Shown: piece by piece, positions 53,789 to 62,290 of the stretch
Numbering within the stretch: the first letter of the stretch is position 1
Layout of the letters: the number at the start of each line of letters is the position of its first letter
Assembly (NCBI RefSeq): GCF_001477625.1
Contig: NZ_CP013692.1
Span: 124,001 to 188,000 of the forward strand
Origin: Paucibacter sp. KCTC 42545
GTDB taxonomy: Bacteria; Pseudomonadota; Gammaproteobacteria; Burkholderiales; Burkholderiaceae_C
Direction of reading: 5' to 3'
DNA length: 64,000 nt
Made by a program: the position numbers and the translations under genes
The notes under the pieces: generated by a model
Seen by the model: only the letters and a program-made list of their open reading frames with translations
The model's database searches: none
Told to the model about the DNA's origin: nothing

Positions 53789-54994
53789 CTAAGCCGCCCG
53801 CCCCAGCAAAGCCGCCATCCGTTTCAGCTTCGGCGTCACCACCGGAATCGTCAGCATGGTGCTGGCCAAGGCCATCAAGAGCAGGGCGGTGAAGCTGGCG
53901 CTGGTGATGATTTGTTTGTCCAGCAAGATGTTGGCGAAGATGATCATGATCAGCGCCTTGGTCTGCAAGAACCAGCCAATCAGCGAGGCCTCGCCGGGGC
54001 GCCAGCCCAGGATGCGCCCGGCCAGATGCACGCCGGCCAGCTTGCCCGCCACCGAGGCGAACAGCAGCAAACCGGCCACGAGGAAGACCATGCTGCCGCC
54101 TAACTCCCAGCTGGTGCGCAAGCCCGTGCTGAGGAAGAACACCGGCATGATGACCAAAAGCACATGGTGGCGCAGGCTGTCCATTTGCGTCTGGTCGAAC
54201 CACTCGGCGTCGAGGATGGCGCCAGCCAGGAAGGCGCCCACCATGAAGTGCAGGCCGGACCAATCGGCACCGAAAGCACAGGCGGCCAGCCAGATCAGGC
54301 CGACATACCAGCGGTCACTGGCCGGCAAGCGCTTCATCAGCCAACGGCAGGCCGCACCGAGCACGGCGAAGGCGAGGATGAAAATGAGCTGGCGGCCGAC
54401 CCGCTGCCAGTCCATCAAAATCATCGCCAGCACCGCCCAGATGGCGATGTCGTCCACGCTGGCATAGCGCAAGATGCGCTGCCCGATGGGCAGCCGCAGC
54501 AGGGCCAGCTTTTCCAGCAGCAAGATCAAAATGGGCAGGGCCGTGACGGCGCAAGACATGCCCACACCCAGCACGAATTGCCAGCTCAAGGCCTTGGGGC
54601 CCATCCAGCCCGGCAGGGCCAAGAGAACCAAGGCCGCAGCGCTGCCCAGCAGCAGCGGTCCGCCCAGGGCCAGGCCGGCGGTGATGCTGCTCTCGCGCTT
54701 GTGCAGCCAGGCGGCCTTGAGGTCGAGTTCGATGCCGGCGATCCATACAAAAAGCATCACCGCCCACCAGGCAATGCCGTTGAGCGACTGCACCACCGCG
54801 GGGTTGAACACAAAGCGGTAGTACTCCGGGAAGGCCGCACCCAGCACACCAGGGCCGAGCAAGATGCCCGTGATGATTTGCACCACCACCAACGGCGCGA
54901 AATAGTCGGTGCGCAGCAGCCGCCAAGTCAGGTAGGGCACGCTCAAGATCAGCAGCATCGCGAGCAAGAAAATTTCGACGGTAGACATGTGCAT
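53789..54994 (-). CDS. CPA2-type cation:proton antiporter
   Basis: 401 residues with about 12 hydrophobic segments across the whole length, matching the Na+/H+ exchanger fold. Characteristic stretches: FAPLVVVQIITGILLGPGVLG, FVWIAGIELDL, GMSCAVTALPILILLLEKL and YASVDDIAIWAVLAMILMDW with the paired acidic residues of the ion site, and HFMVGAFLAGAILDAEWF. It exchanges Na+ or K+ for protons. No TrkA-N domain is fused. Two nearby ATGs (54994, 54988) could start it. Confidence 0.88.
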   Translation of the reverse strand: MHMSTVEIFLLAMLLILSVPYLTWRLLRTDYFAPLVVVQIITGILLGPGVLGAAFPEYYRFVFNPAVVQSLNGIAWWAVMLFVWIAGIELDLKAAWLHKRESSITAGLALGGPLLLGSAAALVLLALPGWMGPKALSWQFVLGVGMSCAVTALPILILLLEKLALLRLPIGQRILRYASVDDIAIWAVLAMILMDWQRVGRQLIFILAFAVLGAACRWLMKRLPASDRWYVGLIWLAACAFGADWSGLHFMVGAFLAGAILDAEWFDQTQMDSLRHHVLLVIMPVFFLSTGLRTSWELGGSMVFLVAGLLLFASVAGKLAGVHLAGRILGWRPGEASLIGWFLQTKALIMIIFANILLDKQIITSASFTALLLMALASTMLTIPVVTPKLKRMAALLGRAA

Positions 54995-55123
54995 TTTTTA
55001 GTCGGCCTTGTGCATACTGGGACGCGATTGTGCGGTAGGCGCTCCTGGCCCCGATCCGGGGTGGGCCAATTGCAGCAATCTGATTCGATCTCTTCCATCC
55101 AAACCAAGCCGAGGATGAATCAA

Positions 55124-55711
55124 ATGCTGATGTTGAAAAAGATCCTAATCATGGTGCTAGCCCTGTTTGCCGCTGCCACCGCCTTCGCAGCGGTGGACGC
55201 CAACAAGGCCACGCAGGCCGAGCTGGAGACGATCAAGGGCATCGGCCCGTCCATCTCCAGCAAGATCCTGGCAGAGCGCCAAAAGGGCGCCTTCAAGGAT
55301 TGGCCGGATTTGGTGGAGCGCGTCAAAGGCGTGGGTGAGGGCAATGCCGCCAAGTTCTCCACCGAAGGCCTGACCGTCAATGGCGCTGCCTTTGCCGGCG
55401 CCCCGGCCAAGGCCAGTGCAGCGGCGCCCAAGGCCGCCACACCTGCTGCACCGTCTGCACCGGCAGCCAAGCCAGCGCCTGCCGCTGCCGCGGCGTCCGC
55501 GCCCATGACTGCGGAAGAAAAGAAGGCGGCCGCCAAGCAGGCCAAGGAGGATAAAAAGGCCGCCAAGGCCGCCGCTGCCGAGCAAGCCAAGCAGGCCAAA
55601 GCCGCGAAGGCGGAGGCTGATAAGGCGGCCAAGGCGCAGGCCAAGGCGGATAAGGCCGCCAAGGCCGCATCCGCCGCTGCGCCGGCTGCGAGTGCTGCGC
55701 CCAAAAAATAA
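55124..55711 (+). CDS. ComEA-like helix-hairpin-helix protein with histone-H1-like tail
   Basis: 195 residues. The ATG at 55124 is preferred because GAGG lies nine bases upstream; an ATG at 55115 abuts that GAGG. A signal peptide (MLKKILIMVLALFAAATAFAAVD) leads into a helix-hairpin-helix pair (ANKATQAELETIKGIGPSISSKILAERQKGAFKDWPDLVERVKGVGEGNAAKF), the DNA-binding module of ComEA. The remaining 115 residues are Ala/Lys/Pro-rich (AAKQAKEDKKAAKAAAAEQ repeats), like histone H1 or AlgP-type tails. The protein could bind incoming DNA in the periplasm. A terminator follows. Confidence 0.85.
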   Translation: MLMLKKILIMVLALFAAATAFAAVDANKATQAELETIKGIGPSISSKILAERQKGAFKDWPDLVERVKGVGEGNAAKFSTEGLTVNGAAFAGAPAKASAAAPKAATPAAPSAPAAKPAPAAAAASAPMTAEEKKAAAKQAKEDKKAAKAAAAEQAKQAKAAKAEADKAAKAQAKADKAAKAASAAAPAASAAPKK

Positions 55712-55741
55712 GCCCAGCGGCCCCGGCTGGCTTCAGCTAGC

Positions 55742-55765
55742 AGGCGCCTTACGGGGCGCCTTTTT
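55742..55765 (+). terminator. Rho-independent terminator
   Basis: AGGCGCC and GGCGCCT pair around a six-base loop and are followed by TTTT, 30 bases after the stop of the ComEA-like gene. Confidence 0.85.
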
Positions 55766-55878
55766 CATGGAGAAGGGCTGTCCCGGCAGGATGTGCCTGA
55801 CGATGCATTTGGCAGCGGCGGGGGTCCTCACCCGCTGAGCGCACAATCCAGCGATTCCTCAGAGGTGGGTGGCCGGCC

Positions 55879-56127
55879 ATGACAGAAGAGTTGAAAGCAC
55901 TGCAGGCCATGGGTCTGGTCTTGCCCAGCCCGGCTTACATTCTGGGCGCCATCTTGTTTGGTCTGATCGGCCTGGTCGCTTTTCAGCAGGCCAAGCGTCG
56001 GCAGCGCCCGGCCTGGCGTTGGCTGGGCTTAGGCTTAATGCTTTATCCCTATGCGGTGTCCAGCACCGGCTGGCTTTACGCCGTGGGTCTGGCGCTGTGC
56101 GCTGGGCTTTATTACTGGCGTGCCTGA
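55879..56127 (+). CDS. Small two-to-three-span membrane protein (82 aa)
   Basis: 82 residues from the ATG at 55879. Two strong hydrophobic segments (about 20-36, AYILGAILFGLIGLVAF, and 46-80, RWLGLGLMLYPYAVSSTGWLYAVGLALCAGLYYW) are split by a basic loop (QQAKRRQRPAWR). The pattern fits small inner-membrane proteins common in Burkholderiales. No named family or function is assigned. Its stop lies 74 bases before the methyltransferase start in the same direction. Confidence 0.7.
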   Translation: MTEELKALQAMGLVLPSPAYILGAILFGLIGLVAFQQAKRRQRPAWRWLGLGLMLYPYAVSSTGWLYAVGLALCAGLYYWRA

Positions 56128-56201
56128 GGTGACGACGCCCTGATGACGGAAAATCGAGCCTTGTTGCTGCTGCAGCCGCGGCCGCCTTGCTTGCCTCCCC
56201 C

Positions 56202-57449
56202 ATGTTTACCCATCTGATCCCCGACACCCAAGCCCCTGTGACGCAAGCCGATGCCAGCCAGCGCTTTATGCGCCTGCTGCAAACGGCTGTGACTGAGGGC
56301 ACGCTGCACAAGCTGCTGCTGTCCAAATACAGCGGCGCCGAAGACAAGCTGGAGCGTCTGACCGTGCGCGAAGTGGTCTTGCGGGGCGAGCGCCAGCTCT
56401 CCTTTCTGTGGCGCTACCAAACCAAGGATGTGACCAAGAACCATGCGATGGGGGAAGGGCTGGCGCTGATTCAAAGCCTTTTGGGCACGCAGTTCCAGAA
56501 CGCCCATCTGCACACCCCGAGCGAAGAGGTGCAACTGGCCTTCTCGCGCAAGGGCAAGCCCAGCCTGCGGGTGTCGCGCCTGGCGCCGGCTGAGCAAGCC
56601 GCCGCTGGCGCGGCGACTTCGCATGACAAGGAAAAGCAGCGCTACTTGTCTTTGCAAAAGCCCTTCTGGATGGATCTGGGTCTGACCCATGAGCTCAAGG
56701 GCGAGCCGGCCCTGGTGCCGGCCATGTCGCGCAAATGGAAGCAGATCAATAAGTTCATCGAAATCTTTGCGGCCGCGCTCAAGACCTCCGGGCTTGCCGA
56801 CAGCCCCGATGTGCATGTGGCCGACTTCGGCTCGGGCAAGGGCTATCTGACCTTCGCGATGTATGACTGGCTGCGCGAGCAAGGCAAGGACGCGCAAGTC
56901 ACCGGCGTCGAGCTGCGCGACGATATGGTCAAGCTGTGCAGCACAGCGGCCGCCCGCCATGGCCTGACGGGCCTGCGCTTCGATCAAGGCGATGTGCGCT
57001 CCTACACCCCGGCGCGCCTGGACGTGATGATTGCTCTGCATGCCTGCGACATCGCCACCGACTACGCCATCCACCTTGGCCTGCGTGCCGGGGCGCAAGT
57101 CATCATGTGCTCACCCTGCTGCCACAAGCAGATCCGCCCGCAGATGAAGATGCCAAAGATGCTGCGCCCGATGCTGCAGCATGGCATCCACCTGGGCCAG
57201 GAGGCCGAGATGGTGACCGACTCCTTGCGTGCGCTCTTGCTGGAAGCTGAAGGCTATGAAACCCAGGTGTTCGAGTTCATCGCGCTTGAGCACACCAGCA
57301 AGAACAAGATGATTCTGGCCATCAAGAAGACCGGCGCGGCGGCTGAAGCGCATGCGGCCGCGCGGCCCGAGTTGCTGTCCCAGATTGCCGAGATCAAGCG
57401 CTTCTACGGCCTGCGTGAGCAGTGCCTGGAAAGCCTGCTGGCCGCGTAA
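56202..57449 (+). CDS. Class I SAM-dependent methyltransferase
   Basis: 415 residues from the ATG at 56202; a TTG five codons upstream is less likely. The N-terminal 190 residues are a substrate part (RQLSFLWRYQTKDVTKNHAMGEGLALIQSLLG). The C-terminal methyltransferase domain has motif I DVHVADFGSGKGYLTFAMYDWL, an acidic GVELRDDMV and the conserved IALHACDIATDYAI plus MCSPCCHKQIRPQM, features of the Methyltransf_32 family. That family includes RNA and glutathione-S-transferase-like methylases; the substrate is unknown. Confidence 0.88.
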   Translation: MFTHLIPDTQAPVTQADASQRFMRLLQTAVTEGTLHKLLLSKYSGAEDKLERLTVREVVLRGERQLSFLWRYQTKDVTKNHAMGEGLALIQSLLGTQFQNAHLHTPSEEVQLAFSRKGKPSLRVSRLAPAEQAAAGAATSHDKEKQRYLSLQKPFWMDLGLTHELKGEPALVPAMSRKWKQINKFIEIFAAALKTSGLADSPDVHVADFGSGKGYLTFAMYDWLREQGKDAQVTGVELRDDMVKLCSTAAARHGLTGLRFDQGDVRSYTPARLDVMIALHACDIATDYAIHLGLRAGAQVIMCSPCCHKQIRPQMKMPKMLRPMLQHGIHLGQEAEMVTDSLRALLLEAEGYETQVFEFIALEHTSKNKMILAIKKTGAAAEAHAAARPELLSQIAEIKRFYGLREQCLESLLAA

Positions 57450-57945
57450 GAAAAAAGACGGCCCCGGCATGGATCACATGCACGGGGCCGGAGCAGCGCT
57501 GGACACCGCCCATGGACAGGGCCCGTGAGGGCCGCGTGGGGCTGCGGTGTGGAACAAAGACTGTGTTTAGCGCGGGCAAAGCGGGCCACGCGTGGGCTGC
57601 TGCGCATCAAGGCGCTGCCAGCACACAGGGCCTGGGCGATGTGTGCAGACGCCTTTAGCTGCCGCAGGGTAGCGGGCGGCCAAGCAGCAGTTGCGTGCTG
57701 GCATGCGGACTTCCCGGCGCCGGGCGCATCAAGCGTTGGGGTGCTGGCTGCGGCGAGGGCGGGAAGTGGATGGATGGCATGCGAGGCTTTCGGGTCGGTG
57801 CCCCGCGGCGATGAGTGCGGGGCATGGATGCATCATCGCCGCCAAGCGACCCGCGCAAACCTTGGAAGAAGGCGGGCGAAATCAAGCAATTTGCAGGGCG
57901 GCAAAAGCCCCCTAGTTCTGGCTCGACGGTTCGCCCGCCCTAACG
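57450..57945. other. Non-coding region with long hairpins before the copper operon end
   Basis: About 500 bases without a supported gene. It contains a long hairpin at 57460-57489 (arms GGCCCCG and CGGGGCC, inner GCATG/CATGC), flanked on its left by a run of six A, so on the minus strand it ends in a T-run. A second perfect ten-base stem joins GGCGGGCGAA (57871-57880) and TTCGCCCGCC (57930-57939). Confidence 0.5.
57454..57489 (-). terminator. Candidate intrinsic terminator on the minus strand
   Basis: Stem of seven plus five base pairs with one bulge and loop GATCA, followed on the minus strand by GTCTTTTTT. It could terminate transcripts coming from the minus-strand copper operon, about 460 bases past its last stop codon. 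Confidence 0.55.
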
Positions 57946-58530
57946 TCACGGTTTTGCGGTCGCTGATGCTGCTGGCGCCGCCGAAGCGTTGGCGCTAGCG
58001 CCCGGCTTGCGCAGCATCAAACGTGCGGCCGGCGCCTTCAGGCCGCGGGTGGAATCGCCCGAGGCTGGCACCTCCACCCACAGCCACTCGCCCTTGACGC
58101 ATTGCTGCTTGACCTTGAACCACAGCGGTCCGCTGGCCTCGCTGGGCAAAGTGCCGCGTACAGTGAACTCGTCGAACCAGGCGTCTTGCAGATAGTTGTC
58201 CTCGCCCTGGGCGGTCCAGCTCACTTCGGCCAACTCGTCGCTGATGCGGCGGCCGTGGCTCTCGTAGGGTTGGCTCAGCGCCTCGCGCCGGGTCTCCAGG
58301 CGCCAGCCGGCTTTGGGCATGGGCTTGGCACCGCGAAAGCCCGCCGGCAGGATGACGCTGACGCGGGTGGTGGCGCTGCCTTCACAGCCATGGCCGACGC
58401 GCAGCACGGCCTTGTAGCTCTGGCCGGCTTCAGCCTCGGGCTGCTCCAGTGTGACGTGTGCATTGGCACTCATGGACAAGGCCATTGCCAGCGTGGCGGC
58501 GGTGATCAGAAACGGTTTTGTTTTCAACAT
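57946..58530 (-). CDS. YcnI/DUF1775 copper-associated protein
   Basis: 194 residues from the ATG at 58530 (AAGGA eight bases upstream). After a signal peptide ending SANAHVTLEQP, the mature N terminus starts with the conserved His of YcnI proteins, which in Bacillus binds Cu(II). Conserved stretches: QSYKAVLRVGHGCEGSATTRVSVILPAGFRGAKPMPKAGWRL, and a C-terminal CVKGEWLWVEVP. The usual transmembrane anchor is replaced by an Ala/Lys tail. Last gene of the copper operon, 17 bases after the TonB receptor. Confidence 0.88.
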   Translation of the reverse strand: MLKTKPFLITAATLAMALSMSANAHVTLEQPEAEAGQSYKAVLRVGHGCEGSATTRVSVILPAGFRGAKPMPKAGWRLETRREALSQPYESHGRRISDELAEVSWTAQGEDNYLQDAWFDEFTVRGTLPSEASGPLWFKVKQQCVKGEWLWVEVPASGDSTRGLKAPAARLMLRKPGASANASAAPAASATAKP

Positions 58531-58547
58531 GATGTTTGTCCTTGGTG

Positions 58548-61040
58548 TCACAGATCGAACTTCAGCTCAGCGTGATAAGTGCGCTGGGGGTAGGGGTGGA
58601 AGTTCCAGTACAGGGCGTTGTTGAGGTTGTCGATGCCGCCGGCCAGGGTCCATTGCTTGGCCACTTTCCATTGCACGCGCAGATCGGTGGTGAAGTAGCT
58701 GCTGAAGCCTTGGTAGGCAAAGCCATTGGGGTCGCTGTTATTGAGCGTGCCGAACTGGCTGCTGGCGTAACGCAGGCCATAACTGGCGGCCAGCGCGGGC
58801 GTGAGCTGGTAGCTCAGCAAGGCGCTGGAGCGCCATTTGGGCACGCGCGGCTGCTGCTTGCCGATGGTGTCGCCGGGCACACTGACGAAGCCGCTATTGG
58901 CCAGGATGGTGGAGTCGGCATAGGTCAGGCTGGCTTGCAGATCCAGGCCTTGGACGCCGAGGTCGGTGGCCAGATAAGCCAGCTCGAAGCCGCGTGTGCG
59001 AACACTGTCGATGTTCTGCACGCTGCTGACGGTCTTGCTGGCATTGCTGGGGTCGACGCTGAGCTGGGCGTACAAGGCGTCGCGCGTGTCCTCATGGAAC
59101 AAGGTGCTGCGCAGTTGCTGGTTGTCTTTCACCCAGGTGGCGCTCAGCTCGGTGGTCCAGCCCTGCTCGGGCTTGAGGTTAGCGTTGGTGCTGGGGTCGG
59201 CAGGCACATAAACCCCGTTGGCATTGACGCCGCCCTGATACAGCTCGCCCACCGTGGGCATGCGCACGGCACGGCCGGTGGACAGGCGCAGCGCCCAGTC
59301 GCTGTTCAGCTCATAGCCGATGGCGGCCTTGGGCGAGGCGTATTGCTCATTGCGGCGCGCGAAGTTGACCACCGTGCCGTTGGCGGCCGTCTTCATGCCG
59401 TCGGCCGCCTGCCAGTCTTCCAGGCGCAAGCCCAGCACGGTTTTCAGCTGCGGGCTGATGCTCCAGGCGTCTTGGGCGTAAACGCTGCTCAGGCGCGCGC
59501 GCCCGCTGAAGGCGGTGAACAAGCTGCTGGGCGCGCCTTCGCGCCAGTCGTTCGCGTTGCTGGTGTTCTGCTGCCAGTGATAGTTCTCTTGCTGTGCGCC
59601 GAGGTCGATCACATGCGCGCTGCCGCTGGGCCGCAGCACAGCCTTGGCGGCCAGGGTGTTCCAGCCGGTGCCGGCCAGATCGGCAATGCGGCCGGCGCCA
59701 CCACTGTCAGCGCCGGGCCGCGCCGTCAGGGGCGAGCGCGACTGGTCCTTGTCGTAGTGGTAGCGGCTGGCGCTGAGCTCGAAGTCGAACACGCCACGGC
59801 CATTGCTTTTAAGGCTCAGGCCTTGCATCTGGTGGCGCAGGCTGTCGCGGTTCTGGCCGAAGTCATTGCTGGCCAGGATGTAGGCCTTGCCGTCGATGCT
59901 GACCGTGCTGGGCTTGAGCGTGCCGCTATTGGCTGCCGTCGCGTAGAAGGGGGCGCCGCTGCTGTCGCGCAGATAGCTGGTGCTGCTGCCGGTGGTCTCA
60001 TTGCCCCACCAGCCCAGCATGGCGTTGGCGCTCAGCTCCGGCGTGAGTTCGAGCCTCAATTTGAGCTTGGCATGGTCTTGCACGGTGTTGTACTGCGTGC
60101 CTGCGCCGATGATCAGCCAGGGCACATTGCTCTTATCCAAGCCGGGCACGGCGCCTGTCACCACGGTGGCGCTCGCGCCGGCGGCGGTGGTCGACAGGGG
60201 CTTGGTGATAAAGGTCAGCGGCTGGCCATCGCTGTCCAGGTGGTTGACGTTGATCCACCAGCTCAGCGGCCCAGTCTTGCTGCCGATCGAGGCGCTGGCT
60301 TGGCGGCCCTGGTAGGTCGCCTTGCTGCTGTAAAGCTCGAAGGGCTGGCTGAACAGGCCGAGGCTGACATGGGCCTCCAAGGCCTTGGGGCTACGGGTTT
60401 GATAGTCCACCACCGCGCCAGCGGAGTTGCCCGAGTAGGCGGCGGAGAAGGGGCCGTAAAGCACATCAACGCGCTCAATCTCCTCGGGCGTCACCATGCC
60501 CCAGCGCGGGGTGAAGGTGGCGCCATTGCCCAGCAGATTGCTCAGCGGGATGCCGTCGGCATAGACCAGCGAGCGCGCGCTATTGCCCGTGCCGGAGGCG
60601 CGGGTGGACAGCACGGCGTGGTTGTAGTCGCCGATATAGCGCTTGCGCACCAAAAGGCTGGGCAGGTACTTCAGTGCATCTTCGGCATCGGTGGCGTTGA
60701 TGCTGCGGGCGATTTCCACACCGGTGATGCTCTCCAGCGTGGTGGGGATATTGCTGGGCAGGCTGCTGGTGGCGCTGCCGCTGACCAGCACCAGGCCCAG
60801 CTTGTGGGTGGGTGCAGCGGCGCCGTCAGCGCTGGCGCCGGAGGCTGCAGCTGCGGCTGGCGCAGTAGCTGCGCTCGCAGGGGCGGGCGCGTGCTCGGGG
60901 CAGTCATCGCAAGCCTGGGCTTGCTGCATGGCGAAGGGAGAAAGAGGGGAAAGGCAAAGCGTCAGGCACAGCTGGGCGCAGGCCAGCGTGACCTGGCGCG
61001 GCGCAAAACTGGCGCGCGCGCGGGATGGCATGGAAGTCAT
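58548..61040 (-). CDS. TonB-dependent outer-membrane receptor, probably for copper
   Basis: 830 residues. An N-terminal signal is followed by a Cys/Asp stretch (AQACDDCPEHAP) and an Ala-rich spacer. The plug domain (about 75-215) has ITGVEIARSINATDAEDALKYLPSLLVRKRYIGDYNHAVLSTRASG, and VTPEEIERVDVLYGPFSAAYSGNSAGAVVDYQT. The remainder is a 22-strand barrel ending with aromatic KFDL. The neighbours (PCu(A)C chaperone, DUF2946 and YcnI) suggest copper or a copper chelator as the substrate, as in OprC/NosA receptors; this is an inference from context. Confidence 0.9.
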   Translation of the reverse strand: MTSMPSRARASFAPRQVTLACAQLCLTLCLSPLSPFAMQQAQACDDCPEHAPAPASAATAPAAAAASGASADGAAAPTHKLGLVLVSGSATSSLPSNIPTTLESITGVEIARSINATDAEDALKYLPSLLVRKRYIGDYNHAVLSTRASGTGNSARSLVYADGIPLSNLLGNGATFTPRWGMVTPEEIERVDVLYGPFSAAYSGNSAGAVVDYQTRSPKALEAHVSLGLFSQPFELYSSKATYQGRQASASIGSKTGPLSWWINVNHLDSDGQPLTFITKPLSTTAAGASATVVTGAVPGLDKSNVPWLIIGAGTQYNTVQDHAKLKLRLELTPELSANAMLGWWGNETTGSSTSYLRDSSGAPFYATAANSGTLKPSTVSIDGKAYILASNDFGQNRDSLRHQMQGLSLKSNGRGVFDFELSASRYHYDKDQSRSPLTARPGADSGGAGRIADLAGTGWNTLAAKAVLRPSGSAHVIDLGAQQENYHWQQNTSNANDWREGAPSSLFTAFSGRARLSSVYAQDAWSISPQLKTVLGLRLEDWQAADGMKTAANGTVVNFARRNEQYASPKAAIGYELNSDWALRLSTGRAVRMPTVGELYQGGVNANGVYVPADPSTNANLKPEQGWTTELSATWVKDNQQLRSTLFHEDTRDALYAQLSVDPSNASKTVSSVQNIDSVRTRGFELAYLATDLGVQGLDLQASLTYADSTILANSGFVSVPGDTIGKQQPRVPKWRSSALLSYQLTPALAASYGLRYASSQFGTLNNSDPNGFAYQGFSSYFTTDLRVQWKVAKQWTLAGGIDNLNNALYWNFHPYPQRTYHAELKFDL

Positions 61041-61151
61041 GATGTCTTTTGAAAACTGAGTGATGCCGCGCGCGCAAAAGGCGCGGGGCAGGCCGACGTC
61101 ACAAGCCGCTTCAGCGCGAGGCTGGGGCTTGCGGTCGTGCGAACAAAAAAC

Positions 61152-61610
61152 TCAGTGATTCAGAGGCGGGGCGCGTGACTGCGCGGGTGCCCAGGCATGG
61201 GCGCTGCTGGGGGCGCTGTAAAAGCGCTCGGGCATCTCAAAGCTCAGTCCGCTGGGCGGCAGGGTGAGCATCGGGGCCAAGGGTGGCGGGGCCAGGTCTT
61301 GCGTCTGCAGGGTGCAGAACGGGCAATGCTGGAACAGGCCATGCTTGCCGAGTTCACGCGGCTCGGGCCGGCTTTGTTCGGCCAGGCTCAGCTCGGCCGC
61401 GCGAGGCGACACGGCCGAGTTGCGGCACAGCGTGCTCCACACAATCACCTCGCCACGCGCCAGAGCCAGCGCTTGTGACAGCGTCGGCGCGAGCGTGGCC
61501 AGCAGCACAGTCACAAGGACGAGCCAGCGGCCGAAGCGGTGGGGAAGGTGGGTGAGGAGCAGCACGGGCGCAAGTGTAGGGCCGGGCTTGGTGCCGCGGC
61601 CTTGTTGCAA
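61152..61610 (-). CDS. DUF2946-like protein
   Basis: 152 residues from a TTG at 61610; a GTG at 61565 would give 137. No clear ribosome site marks either start. A hydrophobic segment (FGRWLVLVTVLLATLAPTLSQALA) is followed by VIVWSTLCRNSA and a HCPFCTLQTQDLAPPP motif, the signature of DUF2946 proteins, which occur in copper-uptake clusters. Met and His residues after the CPFC motif could bind metal. Second gene of the minus-strand copper operon. Confidence 0.8.
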   Translation of the reverse strand: MQQGRGTKPGPTLAPVLLLTHLPHRFGRWLVLVTVLLATLAPTLSQALALARGEVIVWSTLCRNSAVSPRAAELSLAEQSRPEPRELGKHGLFQHCPFCTLQTQDLAPPPLAPMLTLPPSGLSFEMPERFYSAPSSAHAWAPAQSRAPPLNH

Positions 61611-61624
61611 ATCAAGTTCTCAAA

Positions 61625-62137
61625 TCAGTGCTGATGGCCTTTGTGGGCGTCTTCCATCGGTGCCGGCTTGGCGGCGGCCTTGGCGCCCATCTGGCGTGCC
61701 TCGGCCTTGATCTCGATGGTTTCGCGCTTCTTGTCTGCGCCCTCGATCACCAAGGTCAGCGGCACGCTATCGCCGGCGGCCACCGGGGCTTTCAAGTCCA
61801 TCAGCATGACGTGATAGCTGCCGGGCTTGAGTTCCACCGTCTTGCCGGCAGGCAAGTCCAGCGCGGGCACGGCGCGCATCTTCATGGTCGTGCCTTCCAT
61901 GGCCATCTCATGCACTTCCACCACATTGGCAAGCGGCGAGCGCACCTCGACCAAGCGGCTATCGGCCTTGGCGCTGAGCTTGAAAAAGGCGCCGGTGGCT
62001 TTTTGCTGCGCCACGGTGGCACGCACCCAGGCGTCTTTGACTTCGACCTGCTGCGCTTGCACCGATGCTGCGCTCAGCAAAGTGAGGCCCAGTCCAAGCA
62101 AGGCGGCGCTCAGTGGCCGTGTGATGAATGTAGACAT
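61625..62137 (-). CDS. PCu(A)C-type periplasmic copper chaperone
   Basis: 170 residues from the ATG at 62137 (GGAG nine bases upstream); an in-frame start ten codons earlier lacks a signal. A signal peptide ends ASVQAQQVE. PCu(A)C motifs: VKDAWVRATVAQQKATGAFFKLSAKADSRLVEVRSPLANVVEVHEMAMEGTTMKMRAV with the HxxM...M ligand set, and PGSYHVMLMDLKAPV. The C terminus is His-rich (DAHKGHQH). These proteins carry Cu(I) to cytochrome oxidase CuA sites or store it. First gene of the operon. Confidence 0.93.
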   Translation of the reverse strand: MSTFITRPLSAALLGLGLTLLSAASVQAQQVEVKDAWVRATVAQQKATGAFFKLSAKADSRLVEVRSPLANVVEVHEMAMEGTTMKMRAVPALDLPAGKTVELKPGSYHVMLMDLKAPVAAGDSVPLTLVIEGADKKRETIEIKAEARQMGAKAAAKPAPMEDAHKGHQH

Positions 62138-62290
62138 GCTCAAAAGCTCCGGAAAGTTTGTGTGCACCGAACCTGCGAGGGCATGGGCGGTGGCGCAAAT
62201 TGTGGACCAGTTCGACGGCGCCGCTTCAAGTCGGCTTGGCTCAATGGGCGGCTGGCGCCCGCCGGCCTATTGCCCTGTAGGCAAACTCGC

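Noticed and set aside
57871..57939. Possible tRNA suggested by GGTTCG next to a GC-rich closing stem
   Set aside because: The 69-base element lacks a T-arm 3' strand, D arm and anticodon arm, so it is only a long stem.
58536..61052. An 838-codon open frame opposite the TonB-dependent receptor
   Set aside because: Antisense shadow with Gly/Ala/Val repeats; the minus-strand receptor has plug and barrel signatures.
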